A stretch of DNA of 47,500 nucleotides from contig WBZZ01000547.1 in assembly GCA_019918135.1 (NCBI GenBank), positions 60,001 to 107,500 on the forward strand, written 5' to 3'. This DNA is from Paulinella micropora (taxonomy: Eukaryota; Cercozoa; Imbricatea; Euglyphida; Paulinellidae). The position numbers and the translations under genes were made by a program. The notes below the pieces were generated by a model. That model ran no database searches. It saw only the letters and a list, made by a program, of their open reading frames with translations, and was not told where the DNA came from. Shown here one piece after another: positions 1-9,410 of this stretch (its first letter is position 1; the number at the start of each line of letters is the position of its first letter).

Positions 1-46
1 TGGAGGCGCATGTGCAGATTTGCATCAGCCATTGACAGAGAAGCAC

Positions 47-86
<40 letters not shown>
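1..86 (+). mobile_element. SINE 3' tail with (ATT)n, cut by window edge
   Basis: The first 50 bases match the 3' tail of the SINE copies at 1075, 1846, 8820, 9112 and 10478 (ATGGAGGCGCATGTGCAGA, then CAGCCATTGACAGAGAAGCACT) and run into (ATT)n. The rest of the element lies outside the window. Confidence 0.8.
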
Positions 87-87
<1 letters not shown>

Positions 88-1026
88 CCGATTAAAAAAC
101 CTAGTCACACTTGCTAAACAGAGTTCCAGCCCAATGGCCTCAAGGCGTTAAACTGTGACGCCAACTCATAACCCTTTGGTGGTAGATGCTGGGGAGGAGG
201 GTCGTTGCGCGCGTAAAAGATCTTAAACTCCGCATATGCTGGTTGATAGCCCAGGACCCAGCAGACACCAGATTGTTATGGGTGGGGTTTCGAGGCAGCT
301 CTAGCAACCGCGCTTGGTGTATGCACTTGCACATTCGGTGACGTCTTGCAAGAGGTTGCTGGGACTGCGGAATAACCTCAGCTTAGTGCAGTTTTGCCCT
401 CAGGAGCTCCATCGGTGGCCCCGATCATCAGGCGAGAGACTGACACGGGGGGGTGGAGGACCTCGAACAAGGGTATTGGAGGCTTATGTCCGTTTAGGAT
501 ATGCCATTAGCTGCATCAGTACGCCTCAGATATAGTAAATCTGCCTTGGAGTGTTGACTGTGACATATTTGAGGGAAATCCCGATGAAAAAACCTCGTCA
601 CACTTGCTAAACAGAGTTCCAGCCCAATGGCCTCAAGGCGTTAAACTGTGGCGCCAACTCATAACCCTTTGGTGGTAGATGCTGGGGAGGAGGGTCGTTG
701 CGCGCGTAAAAGATCTTAAACTCCGCATATGCTGGTTGATAGCCCAGGACCCAGCAGACACCAGATTGTTACGGGTGGGGTTTTGAGGCAGCTCTAGCAA
801 CCGCGCTTGGTGTATGCACTTGCACATTCGGTGACGTCTTGCAAGAGGTTGCTGGGACTGCGGAATAACCTCGGCTTAGTGCAGTCTTGCCCTCAGGAGC
901 TCCATCGGTGGCCCCGATCATCAGGCGAGAGACTGACACGGGGGGGTGGAGGACCTCGAACAAGGGTATTGGAGGCTTATGTCCGTTGAGGATATGCCAT
1001 TAGCTGCATCAGTACGCCTCAGATAT

Positions 1027-1029
<3 letters not shown>
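87..1029. repeat. 450-bp direct duplication (two copies, period 493)
   Basis: Bases 87-536 and 580-1029 are near-identical direct copies beginning CCCGAT(T/G)AAAAAACCT and ending CAGATATAGTA; a 43-base unmatched spacer separates them. The second copy runs straight into (ATT)n at 1030, so it may be another ATT-tailed element or its target. Open frames of 60-73 codons on both strands occur in both copies, but none resembles a known protein and I do not call them genes. Confidence 0.85.
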
Positions 1030-1074
<45 letters not shown>

Positions 1075-1313
1075 GGCACCGCGATAGCCCAGTGGTTAAG
1101 GTCTACCATCTGGGACCTGTCGCCAGTTCGATTCCCATCGGTGCCAGTATTTTCAAAGGATATTTTCTTTGAAAGTATTGGTCTGTCTGGAAGGCTTGGA
1201 GCTGCCTTGCGGGGGTGTCAGTAGAGCCTATCGTCAAATCTTCGTACTCCCCTCGCGGGTGAGACGATGGAGGCACATGTGCAGAAATGCATTCGCCATT
1301 GACTGAGAAGCAC

Positions 1314-1392
<79 letters not shown>
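1075..1392 (+). mobile_element. tRNA-derived SINE, copy S1
   Basis: The head is tRNA-like. Positions 1075-1081 (GGCACCG) can pair perfectly with CGGTGCC at the end of the tRNA-like part. An A-box-like TAGCCCAGTGGTTAAGG and a B-box-like GTTCGATTCC sit at normal tRNA spacing. A ~170-bp body follows, ending ATGGAGGCACATGTGCAGA and then (ATT)n at 1315-1392. The T-arm does not pair, so it is not a functional tRNA gene. S1 has a single TATTTTC segment where later copies carry it twice, so it may be an older or separate subfamily. Confidence 0.88.
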
Positions 1393-1393
<1 letters not shown>

Positions 1394-1640
1394 GGGAGTA
1401 CATAGGCCATCGGTCCTTTCCATGGGCTGATTGGTATAAAGCTCCTAGAGTAATGTTCTATGCCGTCACTTCCTTTATTCCACCGATTGGTGTGGAGACT
1501 TTCCTTATGGAATGGAGGACTGGATGCACATGGCCTTTTGGCTCAGCAATTGGCAGGAGATACACTATTATTATTATTATTATTCTTATTGTTATTATTA
1601 TTATTATTATTATTATCATTATTATTATTATTATTATTAT
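1393..1640 (+). mobile_element. second ATT-tailed short element, copy 1
   Basis: Starts AGGGAGTACATAGGCCATCG directly after the previous (ATT)n and ends TGGCAGGAGATACACT followed by an impure (ATT)n. Its last ~60 bases (GGAGGACTGGATGCACATGG, then CTCAGCAATTGGCAG) loosely resemble the SINE/LINE tail. I see no clear A or B box. Probably a non-autonomous retroelement or the 3' end of a different LINE. Confidence 0.7.
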
Positions 1641-1845
1641 AAGGGAGTACATAGGCCATCGGTCCCTTTCCATGGGCTGATTGGTACAAAGCTCCTAGAG
1701 AAATGTTCTATGCCGTCACTTCCTTTATTCCACCGATTGGTGTGGAGACTTTCCTTATGGAATGGAGGACTGGATGCACATGGCCTTTTGGCTCAGCAAT
1801 TGGCAGACGATACATACATATTATTATTATTATTATTATTATTAT
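1641..1845 (+). mobile_element. second ATT-tailed short element, copy 2
   Basis: Near-identical to the copy at 1393-1640 and placed head-to-tail after its (ATT)n; ends with its own (ATT)n, into which SINE S2 is inserted. The tail differs slightly (GGCAGACGATACATACAT). Confidence 0.72.
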
Positions 1846-2135
1846 GGACACCGTGATAGCCCAGTGGTCAAGTTCTACCATCTGGGCCCTGTCGCCAGTT
1901 CGATTCCCGTCGGTGCCACCAGTATTTTCATTGAACATACCGGTCTATTTCTGGACCAGTATTTTCATTGAACATACCGGCCCGTCTGGAAGTGTTGGAA
2001 CTGCCCTTGCGGGGGTGTCATTAGAGCTTATCGTCAATTCTTCGTACTCCCCTCACGGGTGAGACGATGGAGGCGCATGTGCAGAAATGCATCAGCCAGT
2101 GACAGAGAAGCACTATTATTATTATTATTATTATT
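1846..2135 (+). mobile_element. tRNA-derived SINE, copy S2
   Basis: tRNA-like head GGACACCGTGATAGCCCAG with A box, and B box GTTCGATTCC. The body carries an internal ~36-bp direct duplication (CCAGTATTTTCATTGAACAT twice), then the common tail ATGGAGGCGCATGTGCAGA and (ATT)n. Lies in the (ATT)n of the preceding element; its own tail is followed directly by the LINE. Confidence 0.88.
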
Positions 2136-2753
2136 TTGGGGGGCACCAATACATGGTTGGGTGTCACCGCCACACGGCGGGGTTGGGGCCGTTGGCAGCT
2201 TGTTTATGAGGGGTACATAATCAGTGCTCCACTGATTCATGAGACGGAAACTTTACTGAGAGAAGCTCTCTCACCACGCTCACGGCTCTTGGCTCGGGGT
2301 GGCCTCTGGTATCACTCGGGGTGCGGGGGGTGGGGGTTATCTGAGGGAGGGGGTTGGGCTCAGTGGGTCACTGGACAGGTTGGTTAACTAAACTACTGTC
2401 GGTATGAGTGAGAATGAAGGCGACAGGCTCCACACATTTCCACAAGCCTTGAAATCACTCAACTGCCACAGTAGCGACTGCCTGGACGCGGGGCTCCTGA
2501 CTCACCCTCTCTCCCAGAACCCCTCGTGCTCACTTTGCGGATGCCATGGGGATGCTCTGGCGGAGGGTCGGGACGTGTTGGGTGCATGTGACCGGGCCTG
2601 TCACTTAGTGTTCTCGGTAGATGACTCTTTTGTAGCTTCTATCGGACGCAGGGTGGCTTGCCACGACACCTCAATGATGCATAGTACGTCACGTCTCTGG
2701 CCTGGTTACGGGGGCGGGTAACTGAGGCGGGTTCCTGAAGGCTGGTTACGGAA

Positions 2754-2898
2754 GCTATGTTATTGTTGTTGGGTTCCTGGCTGCTATGTTATTGTTGTTG
2801 GGTTCCTGGCTGCTATGTTATTGTTGTTGGGTTCCTGGCTGCTATGTTATTGTTGTTGGGTTCCTGGCTGCTATGTTATTGTTGTTGGGTTCCTGGCG
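2754..2898 (+). repeat. minisatellite, 5 x 29 bp
   Basis: Five tandem copies of a 29-bp unit starting GCTATGTTATTGTTGTTGGG. Copies begin at 2754, 2783, 2812, 2841 and 2870 and are almost identical; it lies between the two LINE 5' UTR modules. Confidence 0.95.
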
Positions 2899-3214
2899 GC
2901 GTACATGTTTATGCTTTTTTAAGGGTTGAGCTTTAAATAACCCCACTCGGGTCTTCTTTTATCGAGCTCACCACTCGGTGGATGGAGGCCTGGGGTAGAC
3001 TTATACGATGTTTTTGATGCTAGGTTCCGTCTCCAGGGATTCGACTGGCATCGCTGCTTTGCCTCACCGCACTGCCTCACCCACACATCCACGCTGGCAC
3101 ACTGTTTCTCCTCTTGCTCTTGTACCTATGTCGCACACAGCTATGAGCTCACGCCGATGAGTGGTTGTGACGAGGTGCACCCAGCTGGATTGCGGGCGAG
3201 CCACGGCGGCCTCG

Positions 3215-3217
<3 letters not shown>

Positions 3218-3268
<51 letters not shown>

Positions 3269-3300
3269 TTTTTTTTTTTTGCTTTGCTTTGCTTTGCTTT
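3218..3300 (+). repeat. (CT)n, poly-T and GCTTT repeat
   Basis: A pyrimidine tract of about 40 CT bases, then about 20 T, then four GCTTT units. Lies between the 5' UTR modules of the LINE. Confidence 0.95.
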
Positions 3301-3957
3301 GGGCGAGGCCTAGCTTTCACATGGGCGGGCTGAGCCTATGAGGGGCGCACGATAAGCGTTCCATTGATTTATGAGACGGGTCCCAATTACTGAGAGTAAC
3401 TCATGTGAGTTGCTCATCATACTCATGGCTCTTGGCTCGGGGTGGCCTCTGGAATCACAAGGGGTGGGCACTGGGGGAGGGGGTTGTGTTCAGAGGGTCA
3501 CCGCGAAGGATGGTCAACCAAACTACTGTCGGTCGGAGTTGGTACGAAGGCGAGAGGCCCTACACCTTACCACAAGCCTTGAAACGACTAAATGACCAAA
3601 GTAACGACGGACCGGAGCGGGGCTCCTGGCTCACCCTCTCTCTCAGCACTCTTCGTGCTCATCCTGCGGATGCCATGGGGTTGCTCTGGCGGAGGGTTAT
3701 GGGGTGGTGGGTACACGTGCACGGGCCTGTCACTCTGTGCTCTCGGTAGATGACTCACTTGCAGCGTTTATCGGACGCAGGGTGGTTTGCCACGACACCT
3801 ACCTCGATGATGCACAGCGGGTCTGCCTCGTGCCTGGTTACGGATGCAGGTGAGTGTTTGTGTGTATTCCTATACATACGTACACGTATGCTTTTTAAGG
3901 GTTGAGCTTTAAATAACCCCACCTGGGTCCTCATTTATCGAGTTTACAACTCGATCA

Positions 3958-4710
3958 ATGCGGCACCGGGGTCCCATACCACTTATGTCAGGTTCTTATG
4001 CGAAGAGCGCGGCCGCTAGTGCTGGCCCTATGGGTCAAGGCGGTAATCCTTCAGGTTTAGACGTTCCCCGTGGGAGTGCGCCTGCGGGTGGCGATGGCTA
4101 CTCGGCCGGGGTGGGGTGGTCGAGTGCTCGCGTACCTGACGGGCAACCTGAATCACGTATAGCCAGCAATCCTGCTGCATCTCGATCACCCTCCCCAACC
4201 TCGGAAGAGAAGTCACGTCCGGAAAGGTCTGGTCACGGCGTGTGGCAAGCGGTACCGCCACCGAGGAGGTGGCGGAGGAAGGTACGAAATGAGCTGGATA
4301 AGAGATGTTGCATAGTATGGGGGCTACCGCATGTCTCTCAGACAGTGGTCATGGCGCGAGAGCTCCGAATTCTCGGTCTCGGGGAAGTCGAGGTGGAATT
4401 CGCGGGCAGAGGTAGCGGGCGGCATTTGCGGATTAAATGTGCGTCTTGTGAGGAGGCGGAGAAGATGGTGCGGCTGGTGCGGGAGCGTAAGTTCTTCACG
4501 GGAAAGGTTCACGTTGCGACGGGTAGGACTTTCCGGGAAAGAGAGAAGCAGCGGGCTGCACGGGGGGGTGCCCAGTATGTAGAGATGCAGAGGGAGCTTC
4601 GCAAGCAGGGGTTTGGCTACTGGGTGCTCGACGTAGGGTGGCGGAGGGCTCCAGGCGGGCTCAACCGAAGCGCAGGCATCGGCATCAGCTTCGTTCTTCC
4701 CAATTTGTGA
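3958..4710 (+). CDS. LINE ORF1-like protein
   Basis: A 250-residue frame beginning MRHRGPIPLMSG just after the second 5' UTR module. The first ~95 residues are Gly/Ser/Pro-rich. From about residue 115 a compact domain follows (CCIVWGLPHVSQTV, then a basic region with FREREKQRAARG near residues 203-214), which recalls the RRM-like nucleic-acid-binding ORF1 proteins that coat LINE RNA; this is judged from layout and the IVWGLP-type strand, not from a search. It ends 73 bases past the first ATG of ORF2, in a different frame, so the two overlap. I see no CCHC knuckle. The start is the first ATG after the UTR module. Confidence 0.65.
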   Translation: MRHRGPIPLMSGSYAKSAAASAGPMGQGGNPSGLDVPRGSAPAGGDGYSAGVGWSSARVPDGQPESRIASNPAASRSPSPTSEEKSRPERSGHGVWQAVPPPRRWRRKVRNELDKRCCIVWGLPHVSQTVVMARELRILGLGEVEVEFAGRGSGRHLRIKCASCEEAEKMVRLVRERKFFTGKVHVATGRTFREREKQRAARGGAQYVEMQRELRKQGFGYWVLDVGWRRAPGGLNRSAGIGISFVLPNL

Positions 4711-7700
4711 AAGGCTTCCCACTGAGGGTGGCCTCACATAATTGGCAAGGCAAAGTGGGTGCGGATAGCCCAGGCTTTGGGGAATGGCCGGAGCACTACA
4801 AGGAGCGAGGCTGGGTGATCGTCGGAGTCCAGGAGCACAACCTATCGTCGCAGAAGGTGGAGAAGCTCCAAGTCGACGGCTTCGCAGTCCTCGGCAAAGC
4901 GGCTGCAACTGGTGCGGGCTCGCGTCTCTTGGGGGGAGTCTTGACGTTGGTGGCCAACTATCTGGCACCGTGCGCTACCATTGTACAGGCGCCTGTTCCA
5001 CACCCACAGCAATTGTGGGTGAGGCTGTCGTCTGGGAGCGCGATGGCGTCGGATGTGTTCGTCGGCAACGGCTACTTCCCCCAAGAAAATCAACGAGAGG
5101 AATCTATTGCAGCCTATGAGGCGTGGCAGGCGGCCGTCTCCTACTTCGCCACCAAAGGTCATGTGGTTACGGTTGGTGATGCTAATGCTAAGCTGGGGCC
5201 CGCCAGAATAGCGCGGGAGGAGGGAGTGGTGGGCCTCTTTGGCGAGATAGATGGGAGGGGTAGAGGGGTTAGGAGTGAGAATGGTGAGTTGCTGGCTGCG
5301 ATGCTTGTTGCCACGGGGTTGCGCAATCTCAGTGGGTTTTCGCAACCGGGGGGACAAATATTGGTGGTCTAGGCAGGAAAATGTAGGTGGACGAAGGCAT
5401 CTACTGGATTACATCTGCGTCTCTTCCGAGCTGGCGGAGGAGGCAAGCTTCGGCGTCGACGAGGTAGACCTTGATACCGACCACAAAGCTGTGTGGGCGG
5501 AACTGGTCTGGGGGGGACAGCCACCCCCCAAAAAGCAGGTAAAGAGGTACAAAGCATTCAAGGCAGAGCGCTTGATAGGCAGGGTAGTTGAGGGTAAGGA
5601 GAGTGAGCTGTCTAAGCTTAGGTTGAAGTACGACGAGACCTTTGCAGCTGGTATATCGGGGCTGTTGCCAGATGGCCTCCCAGATATATCAGCAGTGGAG
5701 GACCCGGATGAGCTTCAGCAGGAGATAGATAGGGTCGCTAGCTTAGTGGTCCGAGCTTTCACGGGCGCAGCCGTGAAGGTCTTGGGAGTTCGGGTGATTA
5801 GGCCAGGGTTTACTAATGCATGGTTTGATGAGAGTCTTAGGGAAGCGATTGCGCGACGGAGAGAGGCATACGGCCTCTGGCGAAGGAATGAGGCCAACCG
5901 AGAGGCCTGGCAAAGATATAAAGAAGCGAGGAAGGCGGTCAGAAGGTTATGCAAGGAGAAGAAGGAGCAAGCGTGGAAGCGGGTCCAGAATGACACCGCT
6001 GCCAACTTCAGGAGCGCTACCATGGCCACGTACTGGAAGCTGTCAAAGCGTTTGGGCGGGGTTCGGCGGTCGAACGCTTCTGCTCCTGTTCGGAAGCCCG
6101 ATGGCACTCTGGCATGCACACTCCGGGAAAAACTACAAGAATGGGAAGAATACCGCCGACGTATGGTGGTCCCCAAAGAAAACCAGTTTTTGGAGGATGC
6201 ATGTGTAGAGGAAGTCGGTTCTGATGAGGAAGCAGCGCGGATTGAGCCCGAGCGGAAGGCCCGCGAAACCTTCCAGTATAACGACAACCTGCGCGACCAA
6301 TTCGAGGCCATGGCGCAAGCCGAGGAGATCCGGACTGAGACGGGCCCGCTGGACTATGATTACACCGAGAAGGAAGTGGAGCTCTGCCAGGAAAATCTCC
6401 AGAATCACAAAGCGTGCTCACCGGATAAGATCAAGAACGAGATGCTCAAGTACGGAGGCACGCGGATTGTGAGCTTTCTGGTGCGCTTCTTCAACTGGTT
6501 GAAATCGTGCGAATACACCCCCAGCGACTGGAGCAAAGCGATTATCGTCAACATCCCAAAAGGAGGCGACCCAACCGATCCGGAAAATTGGAGAGACATC
6601 GCGATTCTGAGCTGTCTGGGTAAGATGTATCTGTCCCTTATGGCGGCGAGGCTTACGGCTTTCATCGATCAGCCGGGCAGGCTTCGCCCAGAGCAGGGTG
6701 GGTTCCGGCCAAAACGTAGTACGGGGGACCAGATTTTTGTCCTTAAGGAGCGTCTGCGCCTTAGACAACAAGCTGGCCTCCGTTCTTTCGTTTTGTTCGT
6801 GGATCTGAGAAAGGCATTCCCTACGGTTTGGCGGGCCGGGTTGTTTCAGAGGCTAACCCAGATGGGAGTACAGGGCAAGTTCTATCGCATTCTGCGGCAT
6901 TTTTACCGAAGAACGTCATCGCGAGTGCTAGTCGATGGCGAACTCACTGGTGAAGTGCTGGAAGAGATGGGAGTTCAGCAAGGGTCGCCGTTGTCACCGT
7001 CGCTGTTCAACGTCTTCATGGATGAGCTAACGGTCCGAATCGCGAAAGAGTTGGAAATCGAGGACCTCAACCGCATCGAAGACATACGGACCCTGCTTTA
7101 CGCCGACGACGTTGCGGTAATTGCGCATAGTGTCACGGAGCTTCAACAGATTGTAAATGTCGTGGCGACATTCGTGGAGGACTATCGGCTTGAAATCAAC
7201 CTGAAACCGGGCAAGACGGAAGTCATGCCGATATACGGGCACGCCAAGTCAAAAAAGTCGCCCCCATGCGTGAGGTTCCGGGGCAAGGTTCTCAACGTCA
7301 CCGACCACTACAAGTACCTGGGAGTTCTGCTCACGGACACCCTCTCCGATAAACCGCAAGCGAAGCGGGCGGCGGAAATCACTGTAGCGGGAACGGCTGC
7401 CTGCTACCCCCTCTGGATTGCCCATGAAGTTCCAGCGCGTCTTCGGCTGATGAATTGGCAGCAAATGGTTGGCGCAAAGTTGCTTTACGCATCGGCTTTT
7501 TGGGATCTGCCGGGCGCCAACAAGCTGAGTAAGCTGGAGGGCGCGTTGGTAGCGCCCCTGCGGGTCATCTTGGGTGTTGGTACGCGCACAAGCGGCTGCA
7601 TCACCAGGGGTTTAGGCCGCACGCCGAGTTTTAGCATCCTTGCCAAGGCGGCCCGGCTTCGGTTCCTAGGGCGCATCGAGTTACTGGGCAACACAGCGCT

Positions 7701-8760
7701 AACACGCAGGCTTTACAACACGGGTCGGTGCAAATGGAAGGAAGATACGGAAAATTTGATCTTAGCAGATCACAGGCTGCGGGAGGGCTTGGATGCGCTC
7801 AAGCGGGTCGTGAACGAAGATGGCACGGTAGATGATAAGGACTGGTGGGCCGCTCTGGCGAACTGGAACGAGGTGGTAAAGCAATGGTCTGTCCGGCAGG
7901 AAGTAGCTGGCTGGGAGCGGCAGGCTAAGCCCTCTGATGGGCTTAGGGTGCTGCTTAGCCAGATGTCTTCCCGCTCTGCTTTCCCACGTTGGCGGGCGCT
8001 GGAGGGGGGAAGTCACAACCTTATCAGAAGGCGATTGTTGAGCTGCAACAATCGCCTTCGCCTCTACCGATCCAAATTTGGCTCATGCTCGCCGGACTGC
8101 TCAAGCTGTTTCGCCTTGTGTGGCACTGAGGTTAACGAGTCGTTACGTCACTTCCTGCTGCATTGCCCAACGTTTGCGAGCTCTCGTGAGGCACTGTTTA
8201 AGTTTATCGATGAGGCGCAAGCCCGGCAGCCCCTCATGCTGAATCGAGGAGGGCTTTATCACAGGGAACTGCGGGAGGCAGAGGAGGAGACGAGGCTCTT
8301 CAAAGAGGAATGGCTGAAGGGGGAGGATGAAAAGATGGCGGCGATGCTCGGCGTTTTGTTTATCCCTGTCCCAGAAGAGGTGGAGGAGGAGTTAGGAAGG
8401 TTTGTTGCCACCATCTGGAAGGAGTGGGAGGAGTTGGAGGCGCAGACCAGGGAGGCAGAGGGGGTGGAGGAGGAGGAGGAGGTGATCGACCTCACGGTCG
8501 TTCAGGAGGTGGGTAGAAGGAGGGGAAGGCCTAGTCAGGTAGAATGTCTGGCTAGATCTGTTGTAGGTGGAGGTCAGCGCAGCGTCGCGGACTTCTTCTC
8601 GGCAGATAACTCCTCTCACTCCTTGCACCCACTTGCACATGCACAGCACGCTCATTTGCACATTGCACTGCCAGTCGAGTCTTTGGAGCGGAGCCGCGTC
8701 ACCGAACGGTCCCGTGCTACCAATGGAGGCACATGTCCGACAGGATCAAAGGCCAATTGA
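4638..8760 (+). CDS. LINE ORF2: endonuclease-reverse transcriptase, one frameshift
   Basis: Encodes the enzyme that nicks DNA and copies LINE RNA. The N-terminal part (frame of 4638, to about 5350) is an APE-type endonuclease: SHNWQG at the start, VGVQEHN, GDANAKLG. The rest of that domain (YWWSRQ, LDYICVSS, TDHKAVWAE) is in another frame open from 5251 to 8760, so a one-base change is needed near the G6 run at 5349-5354. Then come RT motifs: IVNIPKGGDP, DLRKAF, GVQQGSPLSPSLFN and catalytic YADD (near 7096-7107). A C-terminal Cys/His region (CSPDCSSC ... HFLLHCP, about 8089-8170) matches the zf-RVT type. The tail is acidic. Apart from the G run it is open, so the copy looks young. The last codons overlap the conserved 3' tail shared with the SINEs. 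Confidence 0.9.
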
Positions 8761-8819
8761 CTGATAAGTCTATTATTATTATTATTATTATTATCATTAT
8801 TATTATTATTACTATTATT
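8700..8819 (+). repeat. LINE 3' tail and (ATT)n
   Basis: CAATGGAGGCACATGTCCGA, then GGCCAATTGACTGATAAGTC, followed by (ATT)n. Aligns with the SINE tail CGATGGAGGCGCATGTGCAG ... CCATTGACAGAGAAGCAC (ATT)n over its whole length with scattered mismatches. Confidence 0.85.
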
Positions 8820-9111
8820 GGACACCGTGATAGCCCAGTGGTCAAGTTCTACCATCTGAGCCCTGTCGCCAGTTCGATTCCCGTCGGTGCCACCAGTATT
8901 TTCATTGAACATACCGGTCTATTTCTGGACCAGTATTTTCATTGAACATACCGGCCCGTCTGGAAGTGTTGGAACTGCCCTTGCGGGGGTGTCATTAGAG
9001 CTTATCGTCAATTCTTCGTACTCCCCTCACGGGTGAGACGATGGAGGCGCATGTGCAGAAATGCATCAGCCATTGACAGAGAGGCACTATTATTATTACT
9101 ATTATTATTTT
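8820..9111 (+). mobile_element. tRNA-derived SINE, copy S3
   Basis: Starts GGACACCGTGATAGCCCAG directly at the end of the LINE's ATT tail. Contains A and B boxes, the doubled CCAGTATTTTCATTGAACAT segment, the common tail and a short impure ATT run. Almost identical to S2. Confidence 0.9.
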
Positions 9112-9410
9112 GGACACCGTGATAGCCCAGTGGTCAAGTTCTACCATCTGGGCCCTGTCGCCAGTTCGATTCCCGTCGGTGCCACCAGTATTTTCATTGA
9201 ACATACCGGTCCGTCTGGACCAGTATTTTCATTGAACATACCGGTCCGTCTGGAAGTGTTGGAACTGCCCTTGCGGGGGTGTCATTACAGCCTATCGTCA
9301 ATTCTTCGTACTCCCCTCACGGGTGAGACAATGGAGGCGCATGTGCAGAAATGCATCAGCCATTGACAAAGAAGCACTATTACTATTATTATTATTATTA
9401 TTATTACTAT
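9112..9410 (+). mobile_element. tRNA-derived SINE, copy S4
   Basis: Head-to-tail after S3, beginning in its ATT tail. Same structure (tRNA-like head, doubled internal segment with GGTCCGTCTGG in both halves, common tail, ATT run). Confidence 0.9.

Larger units (their letters stand above)
2136..3957 (+). promoter_or_regulatory. LINE 5' UTR made of two diverged modules
   Basis: Bases ~2205-2975 and ~3335-3955 are the same module about 1.1 kb apart. Shared blocks include GGCTCTTGGCTCGGGGTGGC, CAAACTACTGTCGGT-like, CTTATCGGACGCAGGGTGG-like, and an end AAGGGTTGAGCTTTAAATAA followed by CCCCAC and TTATCGAG. This resembles the monomer-type 5' UTR promoters of some LINEs. The intervening DNA carries a minisatellite and a (CT)n/T tract. 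No long conserved ORF is present. Confidence 0.7.
2136..8819 (+). mobile_element. LINE (APE-type non-LTR retrotransposon), apparently full length
   Basis: Begins just after the (ATT)n of SINE S2, has a ~1.8-kb 5' untranslated region built of related modules, ORF1 (3958-4710) and ORF2 (4638-8760) with apurinic endonuclease, reverse transcriptase and C-terminal Cys/His domain, a very short 3' end and its own (ATT)n (8772-8819). A SINE follows without a gap. No obvious target-site duplication can be defined because both ends are in ATT repeats. I do not assign a clade; an RT tree would be needed. Confidence 0.9.

Noticed and set aside
313..535. Repeated short frames in the 450-bp duplication as a small gene family
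   Set aside because: Both copies are open on several frames without start context, codon bias or similarity; duplication alone explains it.
1075..1146. tRNA gene
   Set aside because: Acceptor stem pairs and A/B boxes are present, but the T-arm does not fold and the unit recurs with a common body and tail; it is a SINE head.
1315..1392. Long poly-Ile, poly-Leu and poly-Tyr open frames over the ATT tracts (also at 1573-1640, 8772-8819, 10147-10200, 10441-10476)
   Set aside because: They are translations of (ATT)n in different frames; no protein signal.
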